Assembly (NCBI GenBank): GCA_025506515.1
Contig: CM046442.1
Span: 105,436,617 to 105,500,616 of the forward strand
Source of the DNA: Flaveria trinervia
Lineage: Eukaryota > Streptophyta > Magnoliopsida > Asterales > Asteraceae
Length of the DNA: 64,000 nucleotides
Direction: 5' to 3'
In this document: positions 47,971 to 60,711 of the stretch, piece after piece
How positions within the stretch are numbered: position 1 is the stretch's first letter
Layout: each line of letters begins with the position of its first letter
The notes under the pieces: generated by a model
Database searches by the model: none
Seen by the model: only the letters and a program-made list of their open reading frames with translations
Told to the model about the DNA's origin: nothing
Program-made: the position numbers and the translations under genes

Positions 47971-50790
47971 ACCATAGAGAAGAAGCGTCTGGAAGACATT
48001 CTTGTTGTTAGATATTTTTCTGAGGTATTTCCCGAGGACTTTCTTGGCTTTCCTCCACATAGGCAAGTAGAGTTTCAGATCGAGTTGACACCACAAGCTG
48101 CCCCTATTACTCGGGCGCCGTATTGTTTGGCACCAATGATCGTCAAGAGTTGTCAAAACAGTTGAAGGAACTATTAGAAAAAGGATTCATATGTCTAGCT
48201 TCTTCACCTTGGGAGCACATGTGTTATTTATGAAAAAGAAAGATGGAACCTTTCGGATGTGCATTGACTATCGGGAATTGAACAAGGTTACCATAAAGAA
48301 TCGTTACTCTCTTCCTTCCACGTATCAATGACATGTTTAACAAATAGCAAGGATCGAGTTACTATTCAAAGATCAAATTAAGGTATGGTTGTCATCAACT
48401 CAGGGTTTGAGAAAAAGACATATCCAAGAAACTTTTCAAAACTCGATATGGGCACTTTGAGTTCGCAGTCATGTGATTTGGTTTGACTAATGCTCCTACA
48501 TTCTCTATGGATCTCATGAATCGTGTTAGCAAACCCTATTTAGACAAGTTTGTCATTGTCTTCATTGATGACATACTCATTTATTCCAAGAATAGGGAGG
48601 AACACGAGGAACACTTAAGAACTATTTTAGAGCTTCTAAAAACCGAATAGCTATATGCTACACTTTCTAAATGTGACTTCTGGATGAGAGAAGTATAGTT
48701 CCTAGGGCATGTGGTTAATGAGAATGGCCTTCATGTTGATCTGTCTAAGACTGAGGCAATCAAGAATCGGCCAACACTGACGACGCCTACTGAGGTGCGC
48801 CAATTTCTGGATTAGCGGGTTATTATCAGTGTTTCATCAAAGGATTCTCAAAACTGGAACAACCCTTGACTGACCTAACTCATAAAGGAAGTGTTTACAA
48901 GTGGGGTAGTAAGGAAGAAATGGCTTTTCAAGCATTTAAGGACAAACTGCAGTGCACCAATCTTGGCGTTACCTGAAGGAAAAAAAGATTTCATGGTGTA
49001 TTATGACACGTCATTCCAGGGTTTGGGTTGCATGTTGATGCAATGCGAGAAGGTGGTAACGTGTGCATCAAGAGAGATTAAGGTGCATGAGAAGAATTAT
49101 ACAACTCATGACTTTGAGTTGGGGCTGTAGTATGCGCACTCAAGATCTGGAGGCGTTACATCTATGGAACCTAAGTGTATGATCTACAATGATCATAAAA
49201 GCCTTCAACACATTTACAAATAGAAGGAACTAAACAAGAGACAACGAAAATGGTTAGAACTACTGAATGATTACGACTGTGCCACCAAGTATCATTTGGA
49301 AAGGCTAACATGGTAGCCGATGCCCTTAGTCGTAAGGAAACCCAATACCCTTGTTGTGTCCGTGTGTTACAACTAATCATTCATTTTGACCTGCCATCGT
49401 AGATTAAGAATGCCCAGGTTAAGGCATTACAGGAATAGAATGTTAAGTTAGACTCTCTCAAGGGAGCTAAGAAATTATTTTAGGAGAATTAGATGGTCTT
49501 CATTACTATGAAGATCGGGTATGGATTCCATTGTTCTGGATATCAAAGAATGGTGACAGATGAGCTCACAAGTGCCATTACTCAGTACATCCTTGATCTG
49601 ACAAGATGTACTAAGCCTGAAGGTACCGATGGCCTAATATGAAAGATGACATTGCCACTTATGTATCCAAGTGTTTGACTTGCTCTAAGGTCATAGTGGA
49701 ATATCAGAAACTGTCAGGTTTGCTTCAATAACCAGAGATCCCATATGGAAATGAGAGAATATTTCTATGAATTTTGTTACTAAGTTACCTCATTCACAGA
49801 CTATAAACAACACCATTTGGGTAATAGTGGATCATTTGACCAATTCGGAACATTTCTTGTCCATTCATCAGACTTACAGATTGATAAACTGGCATAGATT
49901 TATTTGAAGGAAATTATGTCACGACATGGCATGCCACTCTCGATTATCTCTAATTGTGACATACGTTTCACTTCACTTCTAGCAGTCACTATAAAAGTCA
50001 CTAGGCACTCGTTTAGATATGAGCACAACTTATCATCCATAAAATATGGTCAGACAGAACGCACAATTCAAACCCTAGAAGATATGCTTAGGGCGTTCGT
50101 GATAGATTTTGGAAATATTTGAGAAATCCATTTGCCTTAGATTGAGTTCTCATGTAATAACAATTATTATACTAGCATCAAAGCCACACAATTTGAGACA
50201 TTTTATGGCAGAAAGTGTAGATCACCTCTCTGAAGTCAGTGATAGTTAGTGAACTGGTCCTGAACTCATTCATGAAACCACATAGAAGATTGTTTAGATT
50301 TGTAACCATATGGCGGTGGCTCATGATCATTAGAACTACACAAACCAAAGGAGAAAGCCTTTAGAATTTCATGTTGATGACAAGGTGTTGTTAAAGGTTT
50401 TACCTTGGAAGGGTGTAATACGCTTTGGAAAACGTGGAAAGCTAAACACTAGATACGTTGGACTCTTTGAGATTGTCAAGAGGATTGGTCCGGTAGCTTA
50501 TCAGTTGGACTTACCTGTGGAACTCGATGGTGTCCATAATGTTTTTCATATGTCCAACTTGATGAAGAGTTTAGCTGATGAGTCACTCGCCATTCCATTA
50601 GTGGTGCTGTAGATTGATGACAACTTCATTTTATTGAGGAACCAATTAAGATTATGGATCAAGAAGTCGAAACCCAAAAGCGTAGCAAGATTCCTATTGT
50701 GTGCATTAGATGGAAATTTAGGCGTGGATGAAAGGTTACTTGGGAATGGGAGAATCATATAACGGCAAATTACCCGTAGCTATTCAAAGA
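47971..50790 (+). pseudogene. degenerate gypsy pol: RT, RNase H, integrase
   Basis: The first readable piece is the linker before RT (PEDFLGFPPHRQVEFQIEL, near 48030). RT pieces are MCIDYRELNKVTIKNRY (48260-48310) and FIDDILIYSKN (48560-48600). RNase H is at 48891-49130 (VYYDTSFQGLGC). Integrase pieces are YVSKCLTC (49665), IVDHLTNSEHFLSI (49825) and ERTIQTLEDMLRAFVIDFG (50060-50110). The C-terminal domain is at 50385-50612 (LPWKGVIRFGKRGKLN, then VFHMSNLMKSLAD). Dozens of stops and frame changes make this a much older copy than the gypsy element at 22372. Confidence 0.85.
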
Positions 50791-50821
50791 TGCACCGTTA
50801 AATGCCAAGATTACCAGTTTA

Positions 50822-50945
50822 TTCGGGGTGAAATTCCTTTAAAAAGGGGATGATGTGACAACCACGAATTTCCATCTGTCTTTTATTAGAGTTAGCTAAT
50901 TTCGGGATGAAATTTCTTTCAACAAGGGATGATATGACACCCGGG
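50822..50945 (+). repeat. tandemly duplicated PPT/LTR junction
   Basis: Two copies 79 bp apart read G[GA]TGAAATT.CTTT...AAGGGATGAT[GA]TGACA: one at about 50827-50860 and one at about 50906-50939. Each has a purine tract followed by a TGACA LTR-like start. The second copy joins the LTR that matches 47462. Confidence 0.7.
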
Positions 50946-51744
50946 ATTTTCTGGTCTTTTTTTGATCAACATGAACATGGTTTTCCAATCATAAATTTAT
51001 GCATTTAATGTTTTTTACTTAAATGTGTCATTTAGTGCAAAAACATTCACGAACCTTACACGTAACGGTAATTTGGAGAATTACCGGATATCACACGCGT
51101 TTATCCCCAAACATTGGTGATTTGTCAAAATGGTTTTCAAATAATCATAATTGGTATGAAATTATGTGTTATATGATTATGTGATTAATTATGTAGCGTA
51201 TTTTGTAAAATTGGGAATTTTCTGGCAATTAGGCTTTTTCGCGCATTTTCAGCTTTTAACGCCTAATAATTGTTAAAATGACTTTGAACTAGAGAAATAA
51301 ATATTATTTCATTTATATATGTTTATTTGATATTATTTGAGCATTTTGTGGATTTGGTGAAGAAAAAGTTCAATCGCGTAGTTTTAAAACGATTTTATGA
51401 AACGACGGGGTCTTTTCTTGTAAAAACAAAAGAAATAAAACCCTAATCCCCCACCCTTGTCCTTCTCCCCATTTTGAACACACACAAGAATACACATACA
51501 CACCTTGATTTCTTCTTGCAATTGATGATGATTATGATTGTTCTTGCTTTAAAAACATGTTAGCTTGCATCTATGCATCATTACAAGTAAGTTTATGTTA
51601 GATTTCATATCCTTTGATTATCATGCTGAACATGAACCCTAGATATCAAAACTGAAATCAAAACTTGAAATTGGTGACTCATTATGTGTTAGTATTCAAT
51701 ATAATGATGTTTGTACGGATTGGTTTATGAAATTTTAATGTTTT
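50935..51744 (+). repeat. 3' LTR of the degenerate gypsy element, left part
   Basis: It begins TGACACCCGGG and matches the 5' LTR fragment for about 500 bp. It is interrupted at 51744 by a Copia 3' LTR. The continuation is taken to be 60712-62163. Confidence 0.75.
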
Positions 51745-52472
51745 TGTTAGGACCTGGTATTTAAACGAAATACCTAGTGATTAGCGTGTAAACCAGATCA
51801 AATAGTGCGGAATCCTATTTGATTGGCGATCCAATCAGTGAGAACACACGAAGAATCAATAAGAATTGAAACTAACGTTAGAAATCAATTGGGAATCGAT
51901 CTAATGTGTTCTATGAACTTGGAGAACGAATTGGGAGGCTTCTGGACGGCTAGGGTACATCTGGAATCGTAATTCAGGAATTCTCCTATTTTTCACGAAT
52001 TGAGTGTATTTATAGGTTAGTATTGTTCATTCGTGCGAATGAACCATTAGTATGGTTCAGTCGTGCGATTGAACCATGCGGTTGATTCATCCGCACGACT
52101 GAGTGTTCAGTCGTGCGACTGAGTCAATCTTATGTTACAATACATACGACTGATCCAGTCTCCTGGTTCAGTCGTGCGACTGAGTCATTCGTATTAAGTT
52201 ATCATGCATATGGTCCATTCGCATGGGCCATTCGCATGAGAACTTCTTCATTTTGTTAAGCTTGAATGTATTAATTAATATAACATTATGTGTAACAATT
52301 CAAACAACCACAAATCTAATTACCCAAGTCAACGTCGACTCATTAATGAGACATTAAAATTATAAATAACAAACAAACACTATCAATTCATTAATCATTC
52401 CAAATATTACCTAAGAATCAAACAACATGATCTATTACATTCATATCATGATCTAGGGACATACATGTATCA
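51745..52472 (-). repeat. 3' LTR of the truncated Copia element
   Basis: It is 728 bp, begins TGTTAGGACCTGG and ends CATGTATCA on the forward strand. Its reverse complement matches 62222-62947 (726 bp), including TGTATGTCCCTAGATCATGA and the CpG word array. Confidence 0.87.
52020..52240. repeat. CpG near-palindrome array in the Copia LTR
   Basis: Contains CATTCGTGCGAATG, CAGTCGTGCGATTG, CATCCGCACGACTG, CAGTCGTGCGACTG (twice) and CATTCGCATGG words. CAGTCGTGCGACTG and CATTCGTGCGAATG are palindromic except for the central two bases. Confidence 0.88.
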
Positions 52473-52488
52473 ACAAACTCCCCCTTGG
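52473..52488 (-). other. polypurine tract of the truncated Copia element
   Basis: On the reverse strand it reads CCAAGGGGGAGTTTGT, directly next to the 3' LTR. Confidence 0.82.
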
Positions 52489-55400
52489 ACCTAGATCTCT
52501 CTAATCTTGTTTTCTGCATAACCTCCTTGTATTTCTTGTACTTCTCCTCTTTTGTGACTCCTGTGTGAATCTCAAACGCGAAGCAGAGTCGTATAACGTT
52601 CTGGAACTGGAGGGCTTGTACAATATCTTGCGAATCATAGAACAGTGGCCAATTGTATAGCGTATAGACATCATTATCCGACAAGTTTGTAAGCCATCGT
52701 CGAATACCCTGATCGTATCCATTTGTCCCTCTTTGCTTAGGACTATGACCGCTTCAGCTGTTCTCCAATCGTAGTACCACCACTTAAAGTGTGGAGTGAA
52801 ATCCTGGGGCATTTCCCAGAGTGGGATTCTTTACATTGTGTGCGGAGGATTCCACTTCAACACTATCTTGGGCTTGCCAGTAATGGCATCAACCTCAGAC
52901 CTTCTGATATACCTAGTAGGCTGTTGGGGTCTGAAGTTAACCCATATGGTGTGGTACTCCTTCTTTAGGGCAGCCTCAAACCAGCCTGACATCTTCCTCG
53001 GGTCAGCATACAAAAGCTTTAGTTTGGCCAGCTGGTTGAGCTCAAAACTTGGTAGAGTCTTCAGATCATGTGGGAATCTGAAGTACTCTATGCCCTGTTC
53101 TCTCTTAACCGCATAAGCATTAAGATCCTCAAAATACCCCATGCTATGATCCTTCCTGACACCTTGTGATGTTTCTTGACTCTGTAGAGTTTGGTGTAGG
53201 CATCCTCTTTGGTGCAGTATGTTGGGCTCTAACTTCTTCAAAAATGCAGCCCACTCAGCATTTCGAATATCGACATCATCATTTGAGGCTTGGGCTGTTC
53301 CTACTTCTTTCTCTGTTTCTTGCTCCATCTTGTTCAACACCTCAAAAGTATTGCTGACAAGGTTCACCCAGATTGGGGACCACATTACCCTCATTGTCAG
53401 CGTACCGAGGTAATCCTCGCAGTGACATCTTCGATCTCGACTTCATCAACATCTTGAGCTCTTCGTCACTAGTCGAATCGCATGTCGGAGCATCTTTCAC
53501 TATCTTATCTGGATTTAGCTTGAAAAACTCTGCCAGTTGCTCGTTTGATAGGTCATGAATTATTTCTCCTTCTTCCGGGTATAATTCACTGACCTGCTAA
53601 CAATCCCTTGCAGATCAAGAATCATTGTTAGTTGAGTCTTGACCTGTTGAAGGGGAGCAACATCAAACTCATCTCTTTGGTAATTTGGATTTGTTTGATT
53701 TAAACATTCAACACATAAATCATTAGTAATTAATCAAACAGAAATGCGTTAACTTAATATAAACATTCAATACATTGTTTTCAATACAGGATTCAAATAC
53801 AAAAGTAAATAAATACATAAACATCTAGTCTTTACTTTTTTCCTGTATCATAGTCTCATCACTTGGAGGAGCAGAAGTAGAAGCTGATTGGTCTTGTCTG
53901 TTCTTTGATCTTTTCTCTTGACCTGAAGCAGAGGCCGATGCAGCTGCATCCCCTCCTTCTGCTTCATCATCATCGTCCTTCTCCTTGTCCTATCTCCTTC
54001 GGTTTCCTCATTCTCCTCTGTATCAGTCTCATCATCCTCATCATCATCTTCATCATCATCATCTCCATCCCTTCCTTGATCTTCAATGGCTCCTCCTTAG
54101 ATCCTTTCAGTTTTAACATGATAGTCTTCTTTGCCTTCTCCAACTCCTCTATTTTATTGCTTGATGAGACACTATGTGCTTGGAGTTGGGCTATCTCGGT
54201 GCTCTGAGCAGCCATCTGTTGGGCCTGCTCCTCTATAACTCGAGCCTGCTCTGCAATCTGGTGAGATTGTGCAGCAGTCAGTTCAGTAAGCTGGTGGTTC
54301 TGGGCTACCTTTTCCTCATCTGCAGCCAGTAAGCGCATCACCATCCTGTTAAGCACAGACAGCTGTTCCTCTACCCCGATTGGAGGTAGAGGTGATCCAT
54401 AAGTATGTGAGAGATGGGCTGAGGGCCTTGCTTGGTGTGAAGTGGTGGTGGTGGTGGATGTAGTGAATATAGGTCTGTGAAATGGTGGAGGTGATGTGGG
54501 AGTAAAGGATATGGTGTGGATGGAATCTATACTGTTGTGGAGGTATGGTGGTGGCTGTGGTAGCTGTGGTGGATGTGGTGGCTGTGGTGGATGTGGTGGC
54601 TGTGGTGGATGTGGTACTGTGGTGGATGGGTGCTGTGGTGGTGAGGAAGGTACCCGACGCTTCTTCTTCTTCTGACCATGGGGTTTAGCCATCCCCTTCC
54701 TCCTGTCCCCGTTGAGGTGGAAGCTCCCCCTACAACCCTGCCTGCGGACCCTGGTGCATAGCTTGGTTCAGTATCAGTCTCTCCGGAGTCTCTCGGTGTT
54801 TACCAACCACCCTTAGCCCATGTTCTGTGGGAACAACTTTGCTTCCCACAGTTCGCGTTAGGGGCTCCTCATCCGACTCATCCTCCTTCCTGCACCATGA
54901 ACAAAATCCTGATGGAATCCAGCTGACTTGGTTACTTCTCCAGCTGGGACGGACACTGGAGGTACAAAATTAGACACAGTGCCTGTAGGTGGAATAGGCA
55001 TACCGTCTCCAGATCTCCACTGTCATCATCATCCGAGTCATGAGTGGGTAGAGCAATTTGCTCCATATCAGAGTCACTATCATCATGGCGCCACTTTCTC
55101 TTTGCTGGCACCACATAGTCTTCCCGGGCCAGATGCCAAACATCCTCCTGACAGAGGGCTTCACTTGCTTTCCCCTGTACACCTTCATCCTCCCCAAGGT
55201 AGTGTCATCCATCACCTCGAGGACTACCGCATCCTCCTTTTCCTTCGGCAGGGAGGGAAGCTTCTGATCTATGATCATCTGCATAAACCTCGGGTACATA
55301 CAGAAGCCTTCCTTCCCTTTCACCTTGATGTTCTCCACCAGATAGGTGAAGATCATCTTGGAGAAGCTGAACGGGTGGTTCAGCACCAACGCAACATACG

Positions 55401-55886
55401 TGTTCTGCATCTGGTCAGATAGCTCATCAAAACCTCCTTTCTGGAAGCTATGCACTTAAGCAGCACGTGCACAAGATATTTAAACTGGGGACAGAGGTTA
55501 CTCTTGTTGAGTACCCCAACATTTATGTCCCCAGAGTATTTGGCTCTAAGAAAGCATCCTATGACTGTGAGGGGTGTAATCGAGTCGGACAATCAGTGTC
55601 ATCCCCCAACTGTAATACGATCCTAGATCCTCCTCTGAGATAGTAATAGCCTCTCCAAAGATGGTACTTCTGATGCAATGAGGCTCAGACGATCTATCAA
55701 CTGTCGCGCCTTTCCAGAAGGCTTGCTGAATGGATCGATACGGAGTACAAGGAGTAGATATGGCATGTGCAATCCTCGATCTCAGTAGAAATGTGATGAT
55801 GCTAGAGAATCAACAACGTTTCTGGATGTCAAATCCAGATGAGCACATATATTGTGCTTCGTGCTCATAGGCCATCGACTCGCCAT
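52489..55886 (-). pseudogene. extra post-pol coding region of the truncated Copia element
   Basis: It starts at 55886 (MASRWPMSTKHN). Reverse-strand order: an FWKGATVD segment and EAITISEEDL (about 55720-55620); FCMYPRFMQMIIDQ (about 55310-55260); a Pro-rich and His/Ser-rich part with PPHPPQ repeats (54690-54450); a Gln/Ala coiled coil (IAEQARVIEEQAQQMAAQ, 54290-54100); and a C-terminal part with YAVKREQGIEYFRFPHDL and RYIRRSEVDAITGKPK (53130-52870). There are stops and frame changes between parts. The architecture parallels 39427-35602 in the 12-kb Copia element. The role is unknown, and no membrane segment is visible. Confidence 0.65.
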
Positions 55887-58465
55887 CTGTTACACAAAGA
55901 TAGTAAACGTTAGTACCATTGGCTAAGAAAGTCATGAATCACTTAAACTTGAAGAAAATCTTTCTGTCATGCGATTGAGATTGTGCGACTGCGATCAGTC
56001 GAGCGATTGAACAGTGCGAATGGGGTTCATTCGTGCGATTGAACAGTGCGAATGGGGTTTAGTCGTGCGACTAATCCCATACTTACCACTAAGTGTGTGA
56101 CTGGGCTCATACGTATATACCCTCATGCGGTTACACTAGTCGTGTGACTGAACTTCATACGCATGGTTCATTCGTGCATTTAAGCAGTTCGCACCCTTCA
56201 GTCGTGCGACTGAAGTTCATCAAGCTGTCCATTCGCATTATGTACTAACTGTTCAATTCAAATTCACTTTATCACCACTTTGAAGTTTTAGACATCGTTG
56301 TCTGGTTCATTTGACTTGCAATACATTCTTATAACACCTAACTCTTTACTTTCTTTTGTTTGAGTCATTTAGTTAGGTTATGTAGTCACTAAGTCTGGTT
56401 CTTTTGCGAGTCCTAATGTACCGATTTTGCATCAAATTGAAAGTTATGGGAGTGCTTATTTACCGTAAATTACCTGTAGAGTCGATGTATATGGTCAATA
56501 ATCAAGAAGCAGGGGTATTTAGAGATCAAATGAAATTTCGGCAGAGTAGCGTTAAGTCGTGCGATTCAGGGTTAATTTGAAGGTGGTGAGTCTCTGCGAC
56601 CGACTCCCCCTTTACTTATACTAACCCTAGATTCAATCGTGCGACTGAGCTCATACGCACCTTTCAGTCGTGCGACTGGGACTCAGTCGTGCGATTGGTT
56701 CAGTTGTCCTTCTTCAGTCGTCCGACTGGATCTCAGTCGTGCGACTGACACACTCATCCGCCCTTAAGCGTCCGACTGGGCCAATCGTATGGGCCATTTG
56801 GTTGGGTGGTGCATATTCATGGTCCATTCGTACGAATGGCTTCCATTCGTATGATTGGTCCATACGTATGGTCCATTCGTGCGAATGGGTCATACTTATT
56901 AAATTTTCTGCCAATTTGAATATGTAACTTTTAAAACCCCTTTAATTGTAGAAATTAACGTTATGAGCAGTTGATCACCTCAGACATGATCGTTTTGACT
57001 TGAAAACCTTTTTATCACCTCAGACGTGACTGTTTTAAACTTTTTAAAACACATGTGGTCATTTCAGACATGACCCTTTTAGTGAGTTGATCCCTTACTG
57101 ATTTTCCTGATGTAATCCGACAAACAAACTAAAACGACTAACTAAATTAGAAAATTAAACTAAAGAACAAAGATAAGAATTGTTTTTGCTTTTTGTGAGA
57201 GATAAGTCCTGAGATGGAAATCTACTGGATTTTGTTCCGGAATAGACAGCTTCAACTTAGATTGACCATACCCTGACCAATTCAATTTTGGAATCATACA
57301 GGCAAGTCAAGTCATTTTGGACTTGTTATCAAAATCTTTTGATGCTCAATTCTTGGTGTTCATACAGAGTCATTAGCAGCTTTAGGAAATCATACTGAAA
57401 CTCTTAGATTACCACATTGATTTGAACTTTCAAGAATTGCATCCACAGTGATTGTCAATATGTTTGTCCACTTAAATCGATACACAGACTTTTGACACAA
57501 ACTGGTGATTGTTTTAGGTTTAATTATATCAACTAACATTTGTGGATCCCACACTTATATAGTAATCAGATTCCTCATGAGCTTTTGAGCAGTCTACGGG
57601 TATTTTTACAAGAAGAGACTATTCTTAGAGCTTTCAAAGAGAAGCCAATCCTTAGGTCAGTGCCATCGCACAGCAGAGAGGCGGCAAACAACAATAAATT
57701 CTAGAATATTTAAGTTATGCTTATCCTCAGGTCAGTGCCATCGCATAGCAAGAGGCACACAACCTATCTCCTTGTTGCAACAGCTTAATTTTATTTTGCA
57801 CCAAATGCACCAACAACATAAGTCATTAGCTTGATAGCATTTTTCTTTCATGTTTTTCATGCTTTGCTCTATTTATGGTCATCCGCACACATTTTTGGAG
57901 TTTACATGCTCATTACCCCTTATTGGAATATTGTTGATTGTGTTAACCAGTGATAAGATGGAAGCCCACAGTCAGTTGAACAACTTATTTTGATCTTGAG
58001 ATCACCAGTCAGGTCTAATCATCTATTGTGTTGAATCTACCGACATATCAATTGTGGTCTAGCAACCTCTAGGTCTACTCTCATTGTGTTACCTTAGGAG
58101 TTACCAGTTTTTCTATCATCTTCCCTTTTTATATTGCTTTGACTACATAGACTTATACTTTGAATTTTGTACCTTTTCTAAATTAAAATTTTAAAGTCCC
58201 TCTTGACTTGTTCCAGTGTACTATCATATTCCAAAGGATTTGAATCGGTATCACAGATACGATCTACCTTAAATCAGCTTTCCACTCCTTCTCCCTCGTT
58301 TTTTTAATGTTAACTTGCTGACTTATTCTCCTCCTAAAATACTAAAATCATAACTGGCTTAATTATTTTAGGATTTTAATAACCAGCAAAATAACATGAG
58401 TTTAATTTAAACAGACTAAAATAAACAAATAAAATAAAAAGAAAAATTAACTAAACTACATCGGA
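55887..58465 (-). repeat. spacer between pol and the extra coding region, with two CpG arrays
   Basis: 2.6 kb with no recognised protein. The two arrays of the LTR-type words are at 55965-56235 (GTGCGACTG, CATTCGTGCGATTG, TAGTCGTGCGACTA) and 56560-56900 (CAGTCGTGCGACTG, CATTCGTACGAATG, CATTCGTATGATTGG). The part from 57000 to 58440 has neither arrays nor coding signal. A local repeat, CAGTGCCATCGCA, occurs at about 57660 and 57733. Confidence 0.7.
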
Positions 58466-59440
58466 CTACACATGATCATCATTAGGAATAACATCACTTT
58501 TCTTTTTAACACCGTTGACCTCTAGCAAATATTGAAAACGTGGTTTATCAAAGGCTTTAGTATAGAGGTTAGCGCGTTGAAAATCAGTATTAATTTTTAC
58601 CACATCAATTAAGTTCTTTTCAAAACAGTCTCTTATGAAATGGTATTTAATACCGATATGTTTGGTCTTAGGATGTTGGACCGGATTTTTAGTTACTGCA
58701 ATTGCAGCGGAGTTATCAACACAAATAGGAGTAGAGGAGAACTTTAAACCGTAATCCCACATTTGTTGTTGAATCCAGATGATTTGTGAACAGCAACTTG
58801 CAGCAGCAACATATTCGGCTTCACAGGTTGACAATGCAACCGATGTCTGCTTCTTACACTGCCAAGTAACTAGTCTTCTCCCAAAGAATGACACCCTGCG
58901 GATGTAGACTTGTAGTTCATCTTGCAGCCTCCGTAATCCGAGTCACTATACGCCGTGAGCTCAAAGTCATCATCATGAGGATACCACAACCCAAGTGTGG
59001 GTGTACTGTTTAGATAACAAAAAATCCTTTTGACCCCGATCAGATGGTTGACCTTAGGCTTAGTCTGATATCTAGAACATAAACATGTAGCATACATGAT
59101 ATCAGGTCTTGAGGCAGTGAGATACATGAGGGATCCAATCATTCCTCAGTACATCGTGGCATCTACAAGATCTCCATTTTCATCAGGTGCTATGTCGTGA
59201 TTCGTAGCCAGTGGAGTCCCAACGACAGATGCATTCTCCATGTCAAAACGACTGAAAATGTGTCCTATATACTTGGTCTGATGTAGAAAGATCCCATTTG
59301 GTGTCTGATCCACCTGTAACCCGAGAAAGAACTTCATCTCCCCCATAGCACTCATCTCAAACTCTTTCTTCATAATTGCTTCAAACTCTTTGCATAACTC
59401 TTCGTTCTTTGAACCGAAGATCATGTCATCAACACAGATC
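58466..59440 (-). pseudogene. Copia RT C-terminus and RNase H
   Basis: Reading starts at the YVDD position (here ICVDDMIFGS, 59445-59416), then FEMSAMGEMKFFLGLQVDQ (about 59365-59310). After a frame break comes SRPDIMYATCLCSRYQ (about 59110-59065), then RNase H with VALSTCEAEYVAAASCC and PKTKHIGIKYHFIRDC (58850-58600), ending at 58466. The RT fingers and palm N-terminal to YVDD are missing. Confidence 0.88.
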
Positions 59441-60160
59441 TGTAGTCATCGGTGACCACAAAACAGTACAAGTCGCCTGCAATGCTCTTTGTACCGACTG
59501 GACCAAACAGATCCATGTGAAGAAGTTCAAGAGGAGTTCTATTGAATTAACTTTCTTTTCCGTATGAGACTTCTTTGTCTGTTTGCCTTTCTTGCAAGTT
59601 ACACAAAAGTCAGGAAGCTGGAAGTTCTTGACATTAACTCCTCTCACCAGATCCTTCTGAATTAAGTGATTCATCTTCCTTTGACTAATGTGTCCTATTC
59701 TCCTATGCCAGGAGATGGAATCCTTCTCAGTAGCTTTAGATAGAAAACACTGAACCTCATGATCTGTTGTAGAGGCTGTTGACAGATCCAAAACATAAAG
59801 GTCTTTATATCTTGAAGCAGTCATCAGAACTTGGTCCTCTGGGATCACGTAGTCTTTCTTTAGCACGTAACACTTCTTGTTGTCGAAGATGACTTTAAAT
59901 CCCTTATCACATATTTGGGAAACAGAAAGTAAGTTATTTTGTAGTTGTTGAACGTAGTTCACCTTATCAAACTTAACTTTCTGATTCCCCACTTCTCCCT
60001 GGGCTGTGATATAGCCACCCTTGTTTCCAGCAAACGAAACATGCCCTCTTTTTATTTGCTTGACGTTTGATAAAAGAGCCCTGTTTCCTGTCATGTGCCT
60101 GGATGCTCCGCTGTCTACAATCCACGTGTTAGTTTCAGCACTGTATCGAACACCCTGCAC
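59441..60160 (-). pseudogene. Copia protease, pre-integrase domain and start of integrase
   Basis: Protease keeps TWIVDSGASRHMTGN (about 60130-60085). The pre-integrase region has SWHRRIGHISQRKMNHL and CVTCKKGKQTKKSH. Integrase begins in a shifted frame (a MDLFGPV-type segment near 59510). It breaks off just after the first catalytic region (VTDDY) at about 59445, where RT sequence follows directly. The integrase second and third acidic residues are lost. Confidence 0.87.
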
Positions 60161-60174
60161 ATACCAAGTAAGGA

Positions 60175-60711
60175 TTAGTTTGGGTTAGGAACCCAAGCCT
60201 TTACTGGGTTGGGTTTCCCAGAGGCATCACACATCATAAATTCCACCCATTGACCCTTAGAGGATGAGGGTAGCTTAGGTTCCTTCTTGTCATTATTATC
60301 AGACACAGAGGATGTCTTCTCCTTCCATAATCCAGATTTATGCAAGGCCTGTTTGTGATAAACAGTCGACTGACTTACCGGTTGAATTTTAGGTTCACTA
60401 GTTCTTCTAGGTAGAGTCAGTGAATTCCTCTTAGAAGACCTAGGCTTTGAAACCTGAAGCTCAATCTTCTTCCTAGGTGTTTGATAGAAATGACAATAGG
60501 AGGCAATGTGTCCATATTCACCACAGTTGAAGCACGACCTGCTATCAACTTTATGATTAAACTTTCTTTGTGGAGAAGTGTGTGACACTCTAGTAACATC
60601 ACTCACTCTAGGTTTTGACTCTGGTTCTTTGGATGTTTTCTCTGGTTTAACACGGTTAACTGTTTTCACCTGTTTAACTTGAGAGTTACTTATAATGGAA
60701 ACTTTAATTGG
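60175..60711 (-). pseudogene. Copia gag C-terminus with zinc knuckle
   Basis: CFNCGEYGHIASYC (about 60545-60504) is an intact CX2CX4HX4C knuckle, flanked by Lys/Ser/Pro-rich sequence. The frame runs upstream to about 60711 and then ends abruptly at the element's truncated edge. Confidence 0.82.

Larger units (their letters stand above)
51745..60711 (-). mobile_element. truncated and internally deleted Copia element, reverse strand
   Basis: It has a 3' LTR (51745-52472), PPT, post-pol coding region, long spacer, RT/RNase H, then protease/integrase start and gag C-terminus. There is no 5' LTR, PBS or gag N-terminus: the sequence changes at 60711 to LTR-like sequence of the surrounding gypsy element. 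The LTR is the same family as the forward-strand element at 62222. Confidence 0.82.
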
